A stretch of 64,000 bases of DNA from Erythrophleum ivorense. Lineage: Eukaryota; Streptophyta; Magnoliopsida; Fabales; Fabaceae. The position numbers and the translations under genes were made by a program. The DNA lies in the NCBI GenBank assembly GCA_026724425.1, contig JAIUCV010000392.1, forward strand, positions 62,001 to 126,000, written 5' to 3'. The first letter of the stretch is position 1; every line of letters starts with the position of its first letter. Positions 47,886 through 59,900 of this stretch are shown here, piece after piece. The notes below the pieces were generated by a model, which saw only the letters and a program-made list of their open reading frames with translations, ran no database searches and had not been told where the DNA came from.

Positions 47886-48112
47886 CTTCAGGCCCCATTT
47901 GATACATATAATGTTAGGAAGTAAAAAGTGAATAAAAAATGTAAATAGAATTAATAAGAAATAACACTCCTAACTCTATTTTTAAAAAATTAATTAAAAA
48001 AATATACACTATTAAATAATAATAACAAGAATATAATATATAGTTATTACAAAAAATTCTCTCACTCTCACCCTCCTCCTCTTTTTCCATGCCAAATATA
48101 GCCTTAATGGCC
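47886..48112. repeat. Possible MITE-like element
   Basis: The left edge has GGCCCCATTTGATACAT. The right edge, reverse-complemented, has GGCTATATTTGGCATGG, a loose inverted match. The interior is AT-rich and resembles 18395-18500. No clean target duplication was seen. Confidence 0.3.
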
Positions 48113-49127
48113 TCATGATACTAGCATTGAAAGAGTTTGTTCATGAAATGCATCCATTCATTTGCCGTCTCAAACAAATTTAGGAGAAATATAATGTAAG
48201 TTTGATAACTGAGACTTAATTATAAATAATAATAGATAACATGTCTCAAATTATAAAAAAAATTATTATAAAGAGTATATTTCTTGAAAAATAAATTACC
48301 TGTTACGTAACATGACGTGCTATGTAGATGGTGAATTTTAAAACAAATAATAAATTTTTTTTAAAATATCTTAGGCCCCTCGTTTGGAGAGTATAGCCGA
48401 TGATACTGTGTCAGAAGAACCGTAAAGGATCTAAGCACAATTTTTTGAGAGTATGAATTTTTTTACTATTAAATCATTTTAATATTTGTATTATAAAAAT
48501 GAAAAATCATTTTACACAAACTTCTAAACCATTTTGTAATAAGACTCTATAAAAGAACTCAATTATAAATAAAACATAATAGGGTTGATTAAAAAATTTT
48601 GTAAAATTATTGGCATTAAATATATAATTAAACCTATACAACTAAAAATGGTTTGTTGACATATGTGTTCATTTGACACGTCAGAAAATTATAATATAGT
48701 TACATTACAATGCTAGTTGATCATTTGAGTAAAACTGTATTACTTGTCCATTATTAGTACTTTTAATTTAAAGTAAATTACTAAGGTTTTTTAAAGTTTT
48801 ATTAAAATTATACAAATATATATATATATATTATTTTTAAAATATACATTTTAGTTTAATTTTAAATTTTTTGTTAAAATATTTTTAAAATATAAGAATA
48901 ATTAATAAAAAATATATTAATTTAAAAATTTAAATTAAATTAAAATATAAAAATTTTTAATTTAAAAATAATAATAAATTTATATAAATTCAATAAAACT
49001 TATCTGTAATTTAGTCTTTAATTTTATATTAAATCAATGTTGCTGTTGAAAGTGAGTTATGCTATCAATATATCTCGTCTAGTTGTCTGTAAAGTGAGCA
49101 AGAAAAATGCCTACGTGGGACCACCAC

Positions 49128-49138
49128 ACCATATAAGT
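49128..49138 (+). promoter_or_regulatory. TATA box of SDS
   Basis: ACCATATAAGT lies about 120 bp upstream of the SDS start codon, leaving a 5' UTR of about 90 bp with a CT-rich stretch (49185-49210). Confidence 0.5.
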
Positions 49139-49255
49139 ACTCTCCCCCATTTTCCCCCACGCTTAACCAAAGCTAGCCTCAACCCTGTAACCGTTCTACT
49201 CTCTCTCTATTCAACTCCACGAATTTTCTCTGCGATTCTCTGAAGCCAAACAGCA

Positions 49256-52200
49256 ATGACAATTAGATCAAGCAGATTGAAGCGGACGCTTGAACCCGAA
49301 CCACCGCTGTGCAATAGGAAGAAGCTCCGGTCTAAGCTACGTCGCCGGAGAAGATTGCATATCTCTCCAGTCCTGCTTGCTTCTAAGAAATTTAACGTCT
49401 CTGGAGAGAAAGTGGTTTCAATGGATTCGAGCTCTTGTTCGCAGTTCAAAGGTGAAGTTTCGTGCAATTCGACCGGAAGATCGGTTGAATTCGAGAGTAA
49501 GGGAAGGTCGAATTCAAGGAAGAAAATAATCGACGAAGTTGGAGGTGTTCGTAAGGATAGATGCGATGAGTTCTGGAGAATTCGGAGATTCAAGAAGCAA
49601 AAGGACGGTGAAGTAGAGGTGTCTGAATCTTCATGTGTGGACTCGAATTCTGGAGTTGGTAAACAGAGGAGTTTGGTTTTGAAGTTCAGGAGTGGAAAAG
49701 AAAGTAAGAATGTGAAAAAAACCGAAACAAATGAAGGTTCTGAAGCTTGTACGAAATCCGAGACTACTTGTGAAGAGCAATGCTCCGGTGGAAACTCCAA
49801 GTCCGGCACCACAAGTCTTAAAATCTCGTTGAAGATCGCCGGAAATGATGTCGTTTCAGCTGAATGTGGTGTTCGTGAGATGTTCGGGAAAATAGAAGAG
49901 GACATATTCAGAGGAAAGCAAAACGGATCATCTGAATTTGAATTCTCCCAAGTTTCCGGAAATTATCACGCTAATACGAATAAAATCGAGTTAAATCCGC
50001 AATCGAGCATACAACAAGGGTCAAATCATTTTGTCGACGATTCTGATCTTGCTTGCACAGAAAAATTCTCATACCGGGACGTCTCAGTGCACTCTTCAAG
50101 TCAGGAGACCGCATTTTCTGATCTCTACTCAGAGATCTTCCCTGAATGCTCAGAGCTAGAAATCTCAGATTACTTCACTGATTCTGGAAGCCAATTCTCA
50201 GAGGGCACCGTTGGAGAAAATGTTTCACCAACATTTTCTTTGTTCATTCAGTACAACCATGAGTTTTCGAGGTTGACTTCACCAGAAGCTGGAATTGCTT
50301 TGTGCGTTGAGGGTGATGCCTCACATCAACTAGAAGTATGTTTTCTCTCGAATTTGCGGTCTACAAAGGAAATGAAGGCATTAGGCCATGATTGTGGCTC
50401 CAACAGTTGCATATTTTTGTTTGTTTTTTTAATAATCACTCAACTGCATGACAATTTAAAATCGTGGTTGGAGTTTATCTGTTCTCTTAAAAGCTCTGTT
50501 TAATTTATTTCCATTACATTATTATTCGGGATGTTCTGGAATTTGGTAAATTTGATTTTAGTTTTTGAGGTTTGAAGACGTGGAGGATGAAGACAGCTAC
50601 CAAATGCTCAGAAAGAGAGAACGGAGGCAAGTGTTTTTGTGCAATTATGCTGAGAAGTATTGTTCCAACACCACCGAATACGGCAAGCTCGTTCTTCAGC
50701 AACGCTCGCAAATGGTTCACTGGATGGTTGAGGTTAGTCTGATTCGAAGCCATTATAATAATGCTTCTATTGTTGGTTTCGTTGTTATCTCAAAAGACTA
50801 ATTAATTGCAATGATTGACATAAAATGGAGAACCGCTCCGTTTCACTTGGCCAGCTATTAATCTCTGTTTCAGTTGCCTGATAGAGCACGTTCGAATAGT
50901 GTAAACAAAAGTAGGGCACAGCAAACTTGATTCTGTTGGAGAGAGTAAATAACTAAATATTCTCTACCATAAGACTCTTTGACGATCATCTCTTACTTCG
51001 AAATTCCAATCGTTAGATTTTTGCGGACGCCTGGCTGTGTCCCGGCGTACTTGAATGCTGGTAAGTGGTAACGTCATGCATGCAGTACACTATTCTCGTA
51101 TCCGTGTTGGTAGTTTCGACTTTCGAGTTCTCCCAGGACGGCTTGCTTCATTTTCTTTTTGGACAATCGGCATTGCTTCGTTGAAGATTCGAAAGAGACC
51201 AAATAGGACCCATGAGAGGGGTAGTTTTGTCATCCTTTCGGCACACAAAGTAACAGGGGTGTTATTGCATGAGTCTTGCCGCCTGTCCAGAGCAGATAAA
51301 TGTTTGTTGTAACTTACTAACTACATTTCACAACTTACTTCAATTGTTAACGGCACACGTCAAATTTGAACAAAATTTAGATATAACTTTTAATATTTAC
51401 AATCAATTCTTTTAATAAAAGAATGATTAACGAACTTCTTTTTTGTGAATTTGTATAATTTAACATCACATAATTACTTTGTCAAAAGATGCATATATAT
51501 ATTATATTTTTATTAGAGAATTAAATTGTAAATACTTAAGCAATTTTAAATAATTTTTTCTTTAATTTTTATCAAAATAATTACCATTCAATCTAAAAAA
51601 TTATGAATTTCATTGCTATAAATAATATTGTTATTTAATCTTTTTTGCTTATTATTATTATTATAATCTTTCCTATTAATGAATTAAAGGGTAATTGACT
51701 TTTTTTTTCTTCTCATTGCAAGATGCATAACTTTTTTCGCCTCAACTTTATAGTATATAAAATCATACATGCCCAAACAATGTCACTCACTAATTATAAG
51801 AAAAGAAAAATGGTATGCGAATCCTTTTGCGTTTAGATATGTTTTCTTCAAGCCAAAGGTATTAGGACTGTATTTCTGAAGCTGGCAGTTATAGAATCAT
51901 TAAAATTTGAATTGCTTGTTGATTTTTTCTAAATTTCTTGAGATGTGCAATTGGCTTCAAATGGGCAGCAATCTTGTCGAAAAGAGCTTCGGCAAGAGAC
52001 GATGTTTCTTGGAGTCAGCCTTCTTGACCGGTTCCTAACCAAAGGATACTTCAAAACCAAAAGGAACCTTCAAATTGTTGGAATAGCCTGCCTCACATTG
52101 GCCACCAGGATCGAAGAGAACCAGCCCCATAATAGGTAAAGGATTTAACCATTTCATTTCTTGCTTGGATTTCTAGCTGTTAAAGGGGTAACGAGTTGTT

Positions 52201-53605
52201 TTCATTATATTGATTTGGGCGGCCTGCTGGCGAAGTGACTGGCTATAGAGCCCTGAGATTATGGACAAGAGAAATAGATTATTAGTTGGCTGAAATTGAA
52301 ATGGAGGAGTCATATGTAATCGAATCACCAGATTATTTAGGTTCTTTTCTATTTGATGTATATGCTAACTTAAGTCATTTGTTGGGCATTGTAGCGTGCG
52401 GCAGAAGAATTTCTACATAGGAAGCACCGTGTATAGTAGATGTGAAGTGGTGGCTATGGAATGGATGGTGCAGGAGGTGCTCAGTTTCCAGTGTTTTCAG
52501 CCCACCATCTACAATTTCTTGTGGTATGATATTTTTCTTTACATTCCTGGTACCTGTATTATCTGAATTTCAAATAAGGTTTTCCAGCCAGCTAATATTC
52601 ATTATTTAAAGTGGAGGGCATTATAAGCCTTGAATTTATATTTATTTCAGCTATGTATCATATTACAGGTTCTACCTAAAAGCTGCTAGAGCTGATGCAA
52701 GAGTGGAGAAGAGGGTTAAGTTTCTGGCAGTGCTGGCACTGTCAGCTCAAGAGCAGCTGTGCTACTGGCCCTCAACAGTTGCTGCTGCACTTGTAATCCT
52801 GGGTTGCTTGGAAGTCAATGAAAATGCATCCCACAACGTCATTGGGGTAATTATTATTGTAGTATAGTACAGAATGAGGCTCTAATTGATTCTTAAGTAC
52901 ATTAAGTCAACGGTTATGCATCTTTTGACACTGGACGGCTAACTATAAATTCTGTGAGCAAGCTAGACATGCCTTAGCCATTCTAGTTTCCTATAGTCCT
53001 TCCTTAATATTTTTGCACATAAATTTAACTCAGAAATAAGGTTTAGAGAAAACAGGACCTCCCTGGTGACAATTCACAAATTTGTTTGTAGGCTATAAAC
53101 CTGAAGCATGATATCGTTTACATGATTCAGCTTTAAACTGAAAATGTGAAAACATCTACAATATGTATAGTCGTCTGTGCCCTTTCTGATGCTAAAATTT
53201 TGACCTTGCCGTTTGGATGGATTATTCTAGTATGTGCTTACAGGCCTTCCAGTATGAGAACTAATAGGAATAGAATCTCATGTAGCTCATTAATTTTATG
53301 ATTTTGCAGATCCACGTGAGATCAAAAGATGAGAATTTGCACAAATGCATAGAGGTATGAAAGTTGATCATTTATTAGTCAAACTTTGCTCATTATTATT
53401 ATTATTATTATTATTTTTTGGAGTCACAAACACTAGGTATGTATGACGACAAAAGCCCTACACTAGAAGTAATTTAACATTGTATATTACTGATTTCATC
53501 TCACTTGTTCTATTATTGGTTACATATATATTAATAAATGAGAATGAGCTTAATATTATCTTCTTACCTCAACAGAGTCTGGAGTGGTTGTTGTGCTATC
53601 TATGA
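49256..53605 (+). CDS. SDS: SOLO DANCERS meiosis-specific cyclin
   Basis: SDS is a plant cyclin needed in meiotic prophase I for homologue pairing and DMC1-dependent recombination. Exons: 49256-50335, 50562-50732, 51969-52135, 52395-52523, 52669-52846, 53310-53354, 53576-53605. All have GT-AG introns, phases fit, and the protein has 599 residues. The N-terminal 360 residues (exon 1) start with a basic RSKLRRRRRL stretch, probably nuclear localisation. They then become Ser/Glu-rich and less conserved, ending with an SQFSEGT and FSLFIQY part typical of SDS. The cyclin box spans about residues 395-515 (QRSQMVHWMVE, FLGVSLLDRFLTKGYF, CLTLATRIEENQP, EVVAMEWMVQEVL). The C-terminal cyclin fold follows (NFLWFYLKAARA, WPSTVAAALVILGCLE) and ends SLEWLLCYL. 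The only break-like feature, an open read-through into intron 1, is a normal retained frame. Confidence 0.93.
53392..53415. repeat. (ATT)8 microsatellite
   Basis: ATT repeat in the last intron of SDS. Confidence 0.85.
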
Positions 53606-56175
53606 TGGCAGACTAGCTGACGGGGAGGACTTCGTCTTTACAATTTCTTTCTGTACGTTGCGTATTATTTTTATTTGTCTGAAGACAAATTCAGCTTGAA
53701 AGGAAGGTCACTGAAAGTGACCTTTCTTAGGCCTGGTTACCTGATCATGAATATTGAAAAAATAAAATCTTATTCTTTAACCTTTCCGAGTGAGGAAAAT
53801 TCCATTCCTTTGCCCCTGTAACTCTCATGGTTGTTGTAAACTGACAATAGTTATATAAGAGAGCATGTAGACCTCCTTTTTCTTTTTCTCTCTCTCTCTC
53901 TTTTTTTTTTTTGGTTATTACAGTCGAGATATTTTAGATGTCTCCTGTTTGTATGCGGTCAAAACCTGGCAATCAGGATTAGAGACTACGTTGTCATTGT
54001 TCTGAATTACGGAGCAACTAAAGGGTTATACAAAATTTTATCATCACGATTCCTTCTTTCCTGGGGGAACATTTTCTTTTGTCATCTCACAATATTTTGT
54101 CATATTTGCCAGGAAAAAAATAAATAATAAAAAGAAATTAGAAGAAAATTTGTTTTCACAGGGTTTGACCAACTTAATACAGATAATGAATTGTTGAATT
54201 TAGCTTCATCACAGAATGACTTATTTGGGTGCATAAAGCTTGTTCCACCTCAATAATGCAGTTGTAATCTGTGAAAACAAATATATGATAATAGTTTATT
54301 TTCCTTCACTTCTCCTTCCTTATCTTCGATCCAAATGTATTTTAAGATTCAAGATAAATGACAATGCCTTCCCATTGTACCCTTCCAAACTCTAAAGACA
54401 ACTGCCGTGATTTTTATCAATATCATCATAATTACTTTTGTCATCATTTACCTTCTCATTTTCCTTTCAAATAAAATGAACAGCATTCAAAAGTACATTA
54501 CAAATATCAGCAAATCAAATGACTGCAAAGTTTCAGTCACCAGCAATATATCCACTTATCACTACTTATAGGTTTACATAAAACTAGTATTTGCTGCTCT
54601 ATCTTTGCCTGGCCCCTTTTTAAGCATGCCATAGGCATATGATGTGATTTTTTATATGTTAATTGAACTTTAAGGAAAATGCAAAAAGAAAATCAGGCCC
54701 ATGCTGGGAGGCTCAATTCATCTTGCATGTGGTGCCTTAATCTAACTTAAAGAGGAAGAAATCAAAATAAAAAGTTTTTGCAAGACAAGAAAAGTACTTT
54801 TTTAAAACTAAAAAGAAAGCAAACTATTGTATATCAAGAATTATAAAAAAATAAAAAATTCTAACAAGAGAGTATAAATAAGGAAACAAGAATCAAAGCA
54901 GACACATTTCAGTCAAGAGGAAAGAGCTTTGGAGGGTGGCTATAACAGTAAGACTTGGATTTCATTTTGCAGATTGGAGTTACCATTGATATGTTTTTTT
55001 CTTCTAACTTTTTTTTCCTATTTGTTATAGATTTGATTATTTTTTCATTTTGAGATTCTTATTTTTTATTATGAGTAGCTAAACCTCATAGACATGAGAT
55101 TTGGATAAATATGTTTATTGAATATGATTGAATCTGAGATACTAATGTAATAACTTTTATCTAATTAATTTGTAATTTAGTTTATAATTTCTTTTATAAT
55201 TTATTGGTTACTTATTGTGAATTTTGATCTATAATAAGATGGATTGAAGGTGAATTATTATAAGTGATCACCTAAATTATAAATTTAAGTTTAGATTTTT
55301 TAAAGATAATAATCTTGCCTAGGTGGATACTAACCTATATGCACGTATATGATCAAAAAAGTAGACATAGATCTAGTATAAATATACGTGTTCTATCTCG
55401 AGAAAGAATTTCACATAATTTAAGGAATAAACTATTAATTATAATAAAAATAAATTATATGAGTTAATCTTATTTAGTTATGGGAAGTGATGTTGTGATC
55501 TAAATCCTAAAACTTTTTGCTATTAAATAGTTTAACTCTTTATTTTTGTGAATCTTTTTTTGTTTCATAGTTTATAGTTTATTTATTTTAATTTAGTAAA
55601 TTTTTTAAATAATAAAAGTAATTCAAGAAATTAATATTTGATTACCCTTCTTCAACGATACTCTATTCATTTTATTATTATTGTTTGATCTATACATTTG
55701 TAGATTTTTCATACCACTATATTTATACAAGTGCAAGTTGCCTGTGAAGATGAGAAAACAAGAAGCAATAAAGTGATCCTCGTTTCCTAGCTGTGTTAGA
55801 GGTATCCACTAAGTGCATGTTTGAATTAGCATTGGGAAAACTAAAAAAATTATGTTTGTAACCCATGGTATATAAAAACAACAAATGATTACTTTGTTCA
55901 AAATGTGATTTGGGGGAAGAAAATGCCAATCCAAACACACATTAAGCTGTGTTGACAGGAAGCTAAAAACTCAATACTTGCAATATGAAAACAACCGAAA
56001 GCAAGATATATAAGGAAGACAAATATAGGAGCAAAAGGCATATACTTTATAGCCTAAGCTCTCTTTCCCTAGAAAGGAAAGCCAAAACAGAGAAACTGAC
56101 TAAAGTGATCAGTAATCAATCATGGCAAAATGCTCCGAATGGCCAGTCTCGTGACTCTCTTCATAAATTTAATTA
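53606..56175. other. Region downstream of SDS; no gene seen
   Basis: The SDS 3' UTR probably ends after AATAAAATC near 53760. The rest is AT-rich with short meaningless frames (for example 55723-55938, minus). Confidence 0.5.
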
Positions 56176-56561
56176 GGAAAAATGTCAAAAACTCCCTCTT
56201 GAACATTGGATCATTTGAAAATAGCTCCTTAACTTTTGAAACTTAAAAACAAGTCCTTCAGTTTTGTACTCTAAGATATTCTTTATTGTCTATTTTACCC
56301 TTAATGATGTTACTTTATATACCACTTCAAACTCCATTATAATTTATATAAGAAGCCCTCGTTTGTCTCCAATATTAACATATCTAATTCAATGTGTTAT
56401 GAGAGAGTTTGAAATGACATATGAAGTAACGATCTTACAAGTGAAATAAGTAAAAAAGAAAAAAACCTATTTATGGAAATGTAAAAATTGAGGGACCTAC
56501 TTTTTGGTTTCGAAAATTGAAGGAATTATTTGTAATTCAAGAAGAATTTTTGCATTTTTCC
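56176..56561. mobile_element. MITE with long imperfect inverted repeats (Mutator-like?)
   Basis: The left end is GGAAAAATGTCAAAAACTCC. The right end, reverse-complemented, is GGAAAAATGCAAAAATTCTT, with similarity continuing for about 80 bp on each side (TCCTT.AATTTT, AAACC/TTAAAAA). The 9-bp flanks ATTTAATTA and ATTTAAAGT share six bases, a possible degraded 9-bp duplication. The 386-bp element has no meaningful coding frame. Confidence 0.55.
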
Positions 56562-56915
56562 ATTTAAAGTGTGCTGATGATAATGTATGCACGAAATGCC
56601 TGCATAGTGTTTTGGGGGAAAAGGGTGTAAAGAAAACTCAAATCCGGTAAAATATTAACAAATAACAATAAATCTTAATCCATACAATATTGACCCAAAT
56701 TGAAGAATCGGGTCTGTCAAACAACCTTTAGATCATAAGTTCATAACAACCAACGGGACTTATCACCAAGCAACAAACTTGTGGCAGCTGAAGACTGAGT
56801 TGAGTATAAGCATTCAAAAAATCAATCCGGCTGCACTGGTGAGGAACTACAGAATTGAGAGTCAGCTCAAGTCATATAACTCCCAGCTTACTGTCATCAG
56901 CTGAATTAACAGGAA
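56562..56915. other. 3' flank of the RRM gene
   Basis: Probable 3' UTR and downstream region of the minus-strand gene. No other feature was recognised. Confidence 0.5.
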
Positions 56916-59900
56916 CTACGGGACAATCTCGGCTTCATCATTGATCCCTTCCTTTTCCTCGTAAATGATATCCTTCTTTTTTACATCAGCCTGCTCAACC
57001 TTCTCCTTGGTCATGATGCTGACATCCCCAGCTGCCTTTGCAACAGCAGTAAAGGCACTTGACATCCATGAAGCTCCGGTTAATACGTAAGGATTACTCA
57101 TGACAGCAGACACAGCGCTACTTGCCTTTGGCCCAGCAACAGCAAGAGCAGACTTTGCCTTTTCAGAAACCTGAAACCTTTCATCCATCTCTCTCACCTT
57201 TTCATTGACAACAGCTGTTCCAATGTTTAATTTATCACTTAAACCCATTTTTTGGTCGATGGAAGCAACAGTGGCAGAAGCATTTGAGATCAAGTGATGA
57301 CGTTCATCAAAGGATTTTGCCCTGTTGATTGCATCCTTTCCTAAAATGAAACCCTTGGCAAGCATGGCACTTGCCACATCTTCAGCCTTCTTAAATACAG
57401 CAGCAGTCTGCTTTTTCTCCTGAGGGGACCATTATACATAGAAACTTCATTAAAATGTTATCAGAATTTGATACTTATAGAAATTAACATTATACGCATG
57501 CTGAGGTTCTCCATCTTGCTCAAGCTAAAGTTCTATAGCTTTCCTTCAGAGCACAAGGATACTAACTACAACATCCATAATATAGCCATTTATGTGCTTT
57601 TCAAATTCGTACAGAAATCTTCTCCGAATGAGATATAACTAGATAATTGCTGGGATACAGGTGGTAATTTGATGTAGATAGTCTCAAGTTCAAGCTGATT
57701 TTGTGCTGTCACATACATGGAAAATACAAAAATAGAAAAAGGCAGAAGCATTTAGATGGATATTCCTTTCATGTTATTGACATAGATAATAACTGAGGAA
57801 GGAATTGGCTTGTCATGCATATAAGTTGCTGAAGTCATCAGCACAAAGAAATCTCAAATCAAATTAATCATACCCAGACACAGATATTGAGCACTCTATA
57901 AAGTAGCGAAACAATATGGTTCAAAACCTAATTTTACAGAGTCTGTCCGTAACAATTTAGCATTGCTGCGTAACAGATACTGATAATTCCAGAACCAGGA
58001 AAAAAATATATGTACGGCTATTTAGACACGTTTATCATATTCAACTACATAAATGTACTAACAGTAGCACAATGACGAGGAAAGATATATGACTAAATTT
58101 GGGCTTATGATCTGGTACTTACTGGGCTAGAGGGAAGAGCTTCTGGGGGCAGCTGGTAGTGCTCAACAAGTGTAATGCTGACATAAAGATCGGCTATTTT
58201 GGAACCCTATTAAAAGTAAAAAAACATAGCAAATGTTTTTTAAGAAAACTAACTTAAAGTATCTGTTTTTGTTTTTTCTTTTTCTGGAAAAATTAGTAAT
58301 TTTAGTAATTGACTATATAGATATGTTAGCATACATTGATATAATGTATCTAATTACTAAGAAATGTACTGGTAAGATTATCAACGCAAAAATTTTATGC
58401 AAAGAAATATACTGTCAAGAGCGATGCTGTCTCTGCCCCCTGCGACTCCTTAAAGGCAACGTAAGCAATCTGGGTGCTCTCATTTCCCCTGCAGAATAAC
58501 CACCAAAGATATTCAGGATGAACTTTTAGGAAATATGAATACAATAAAGGGGTGCTTGGTATAAGGACAGATTTTATATTATCAGTAATATGGGATTTGG
58601 AATTATATTCCCATGTATGGTAGGCAGATTGAAAAAATATCTCAGGAATTTTGTATTCTTTGGTCTTAAGGGCACTATATAATCCATTATTTGAGGAAGA
58701 GTAGCTGTTGTCCCGGCAATGTCTGATCTTTGCCTATGATGGCTTTTCTGTTGATTATGGTGATTGGATCTCTAACCTGCATGAAGCTGGAATCGCTAGT
58801 CCGGTCAACCATACGGCATTGAATTTGCTCCCGAGCCGAAAAAGCAGCAAGCAAGAGAACATAAAGAGCTATAAGGTACGAGATTAAATCCTTGCGTCAT
58901 GTTGGGTTAAGGGCTTAGGAGAACCCAATTTCTTCATTTGTAGTCTTAGGCTTTGCTTGGGTGGAACATGCCCACAAATTTTCAGATTTTCATTCCCACC
59001 AAGGGGTGGGTATGGTTTATTTCCTTCTAATGGGAATATTTTACCTATGAACAAAGACTAAATTGCACACTCATCATTTTGAAATCCCTAACCCCAATTC
59101 CTCACATCGTCAGTGAACATTGTAGCTTGCTCGGCTACTGCCGCCGCTACCATAGTCTATCGTTGTCACCGCTTTCCCCTCTCCCAACCGCCAACACAGC
59201 CTGCTGTGAACTGCACCACCGTCGTTTCAGGTAACCTACTTCTTCAAATTGATTTCTCTCCCCTCTTCTTTTATTTATTTATTTTTTCTGTCATGCCTAT
59301 GAATTCCAGTTTCTCTCCCTCCTCTCTAAGAATGTAAATTGCAAAATCCAACATAACAGGAGTTAATATAGAGGGAGAGGTTGCAACTTTGGTTTCCCCA
59401 AAGATTCATCAATTGTGTACCAAATGAGAATCCAACAAATATGTCCCTGTACCTTTTACCATTTCATTCAATCTCCATGGACCGGTTGACACAACATTTT
59501 TCTCTCAAAATTTCCTCCCTGACGATATATTAGAGGTTGTGGTCATGGAAAGCAGAACCACAAAATGTTATTTTGTGACTTGTGAAACATGGGCACGCAT
59601 AGTTTTTCCCGTGTATCTGTTATATTATCTTGTTTGTGGATACTGATTTGTTGGTGAGGCAAAATTCTAAACCTTGCCTATGTCAATAATCACATTATCT
59701 GAGATTAATATAAGAAGCCATGTTTGTGGATACTGATTTGTTGGTGAGGCAAAATTCTAAACCTTGCATATGTCAATAATCACATCATCTGAGATTGAGT
59801 AATATAAGAAGCCATCTTGTATGAAATAGAGTAATACGTAATTATTAATTTTTGAATAAAAATTTATTAAGGATATTTCAAGAAAGTTGTTTTTGAACCA

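Larger units (their letters stand above)
45351..49120. other. AT-rich intergenic DNA; no gene seen
   Basis: Contains the repeat pair at 46089-46227, a copy of the dispersed 'TTAGTTTTTATAATTTTAC' repeat with CATGGACC-type sequence (about 46255-46600), and a possible MITE at about 47890-48110. No coding evidence. Confidence 0.5.

Noticed and set aside
49207..49905. 232-aa minus-strand frame opposite SDS exon 1
   Set aside because: Shadow of SDS. The plus strand has clear SDS content and consistent splicing.
59631..59814. Tandem duplication considered as a CRISPR-like or satellite array
   Set aside because: Only two adjacent units without unique spacers, in a plant intron.
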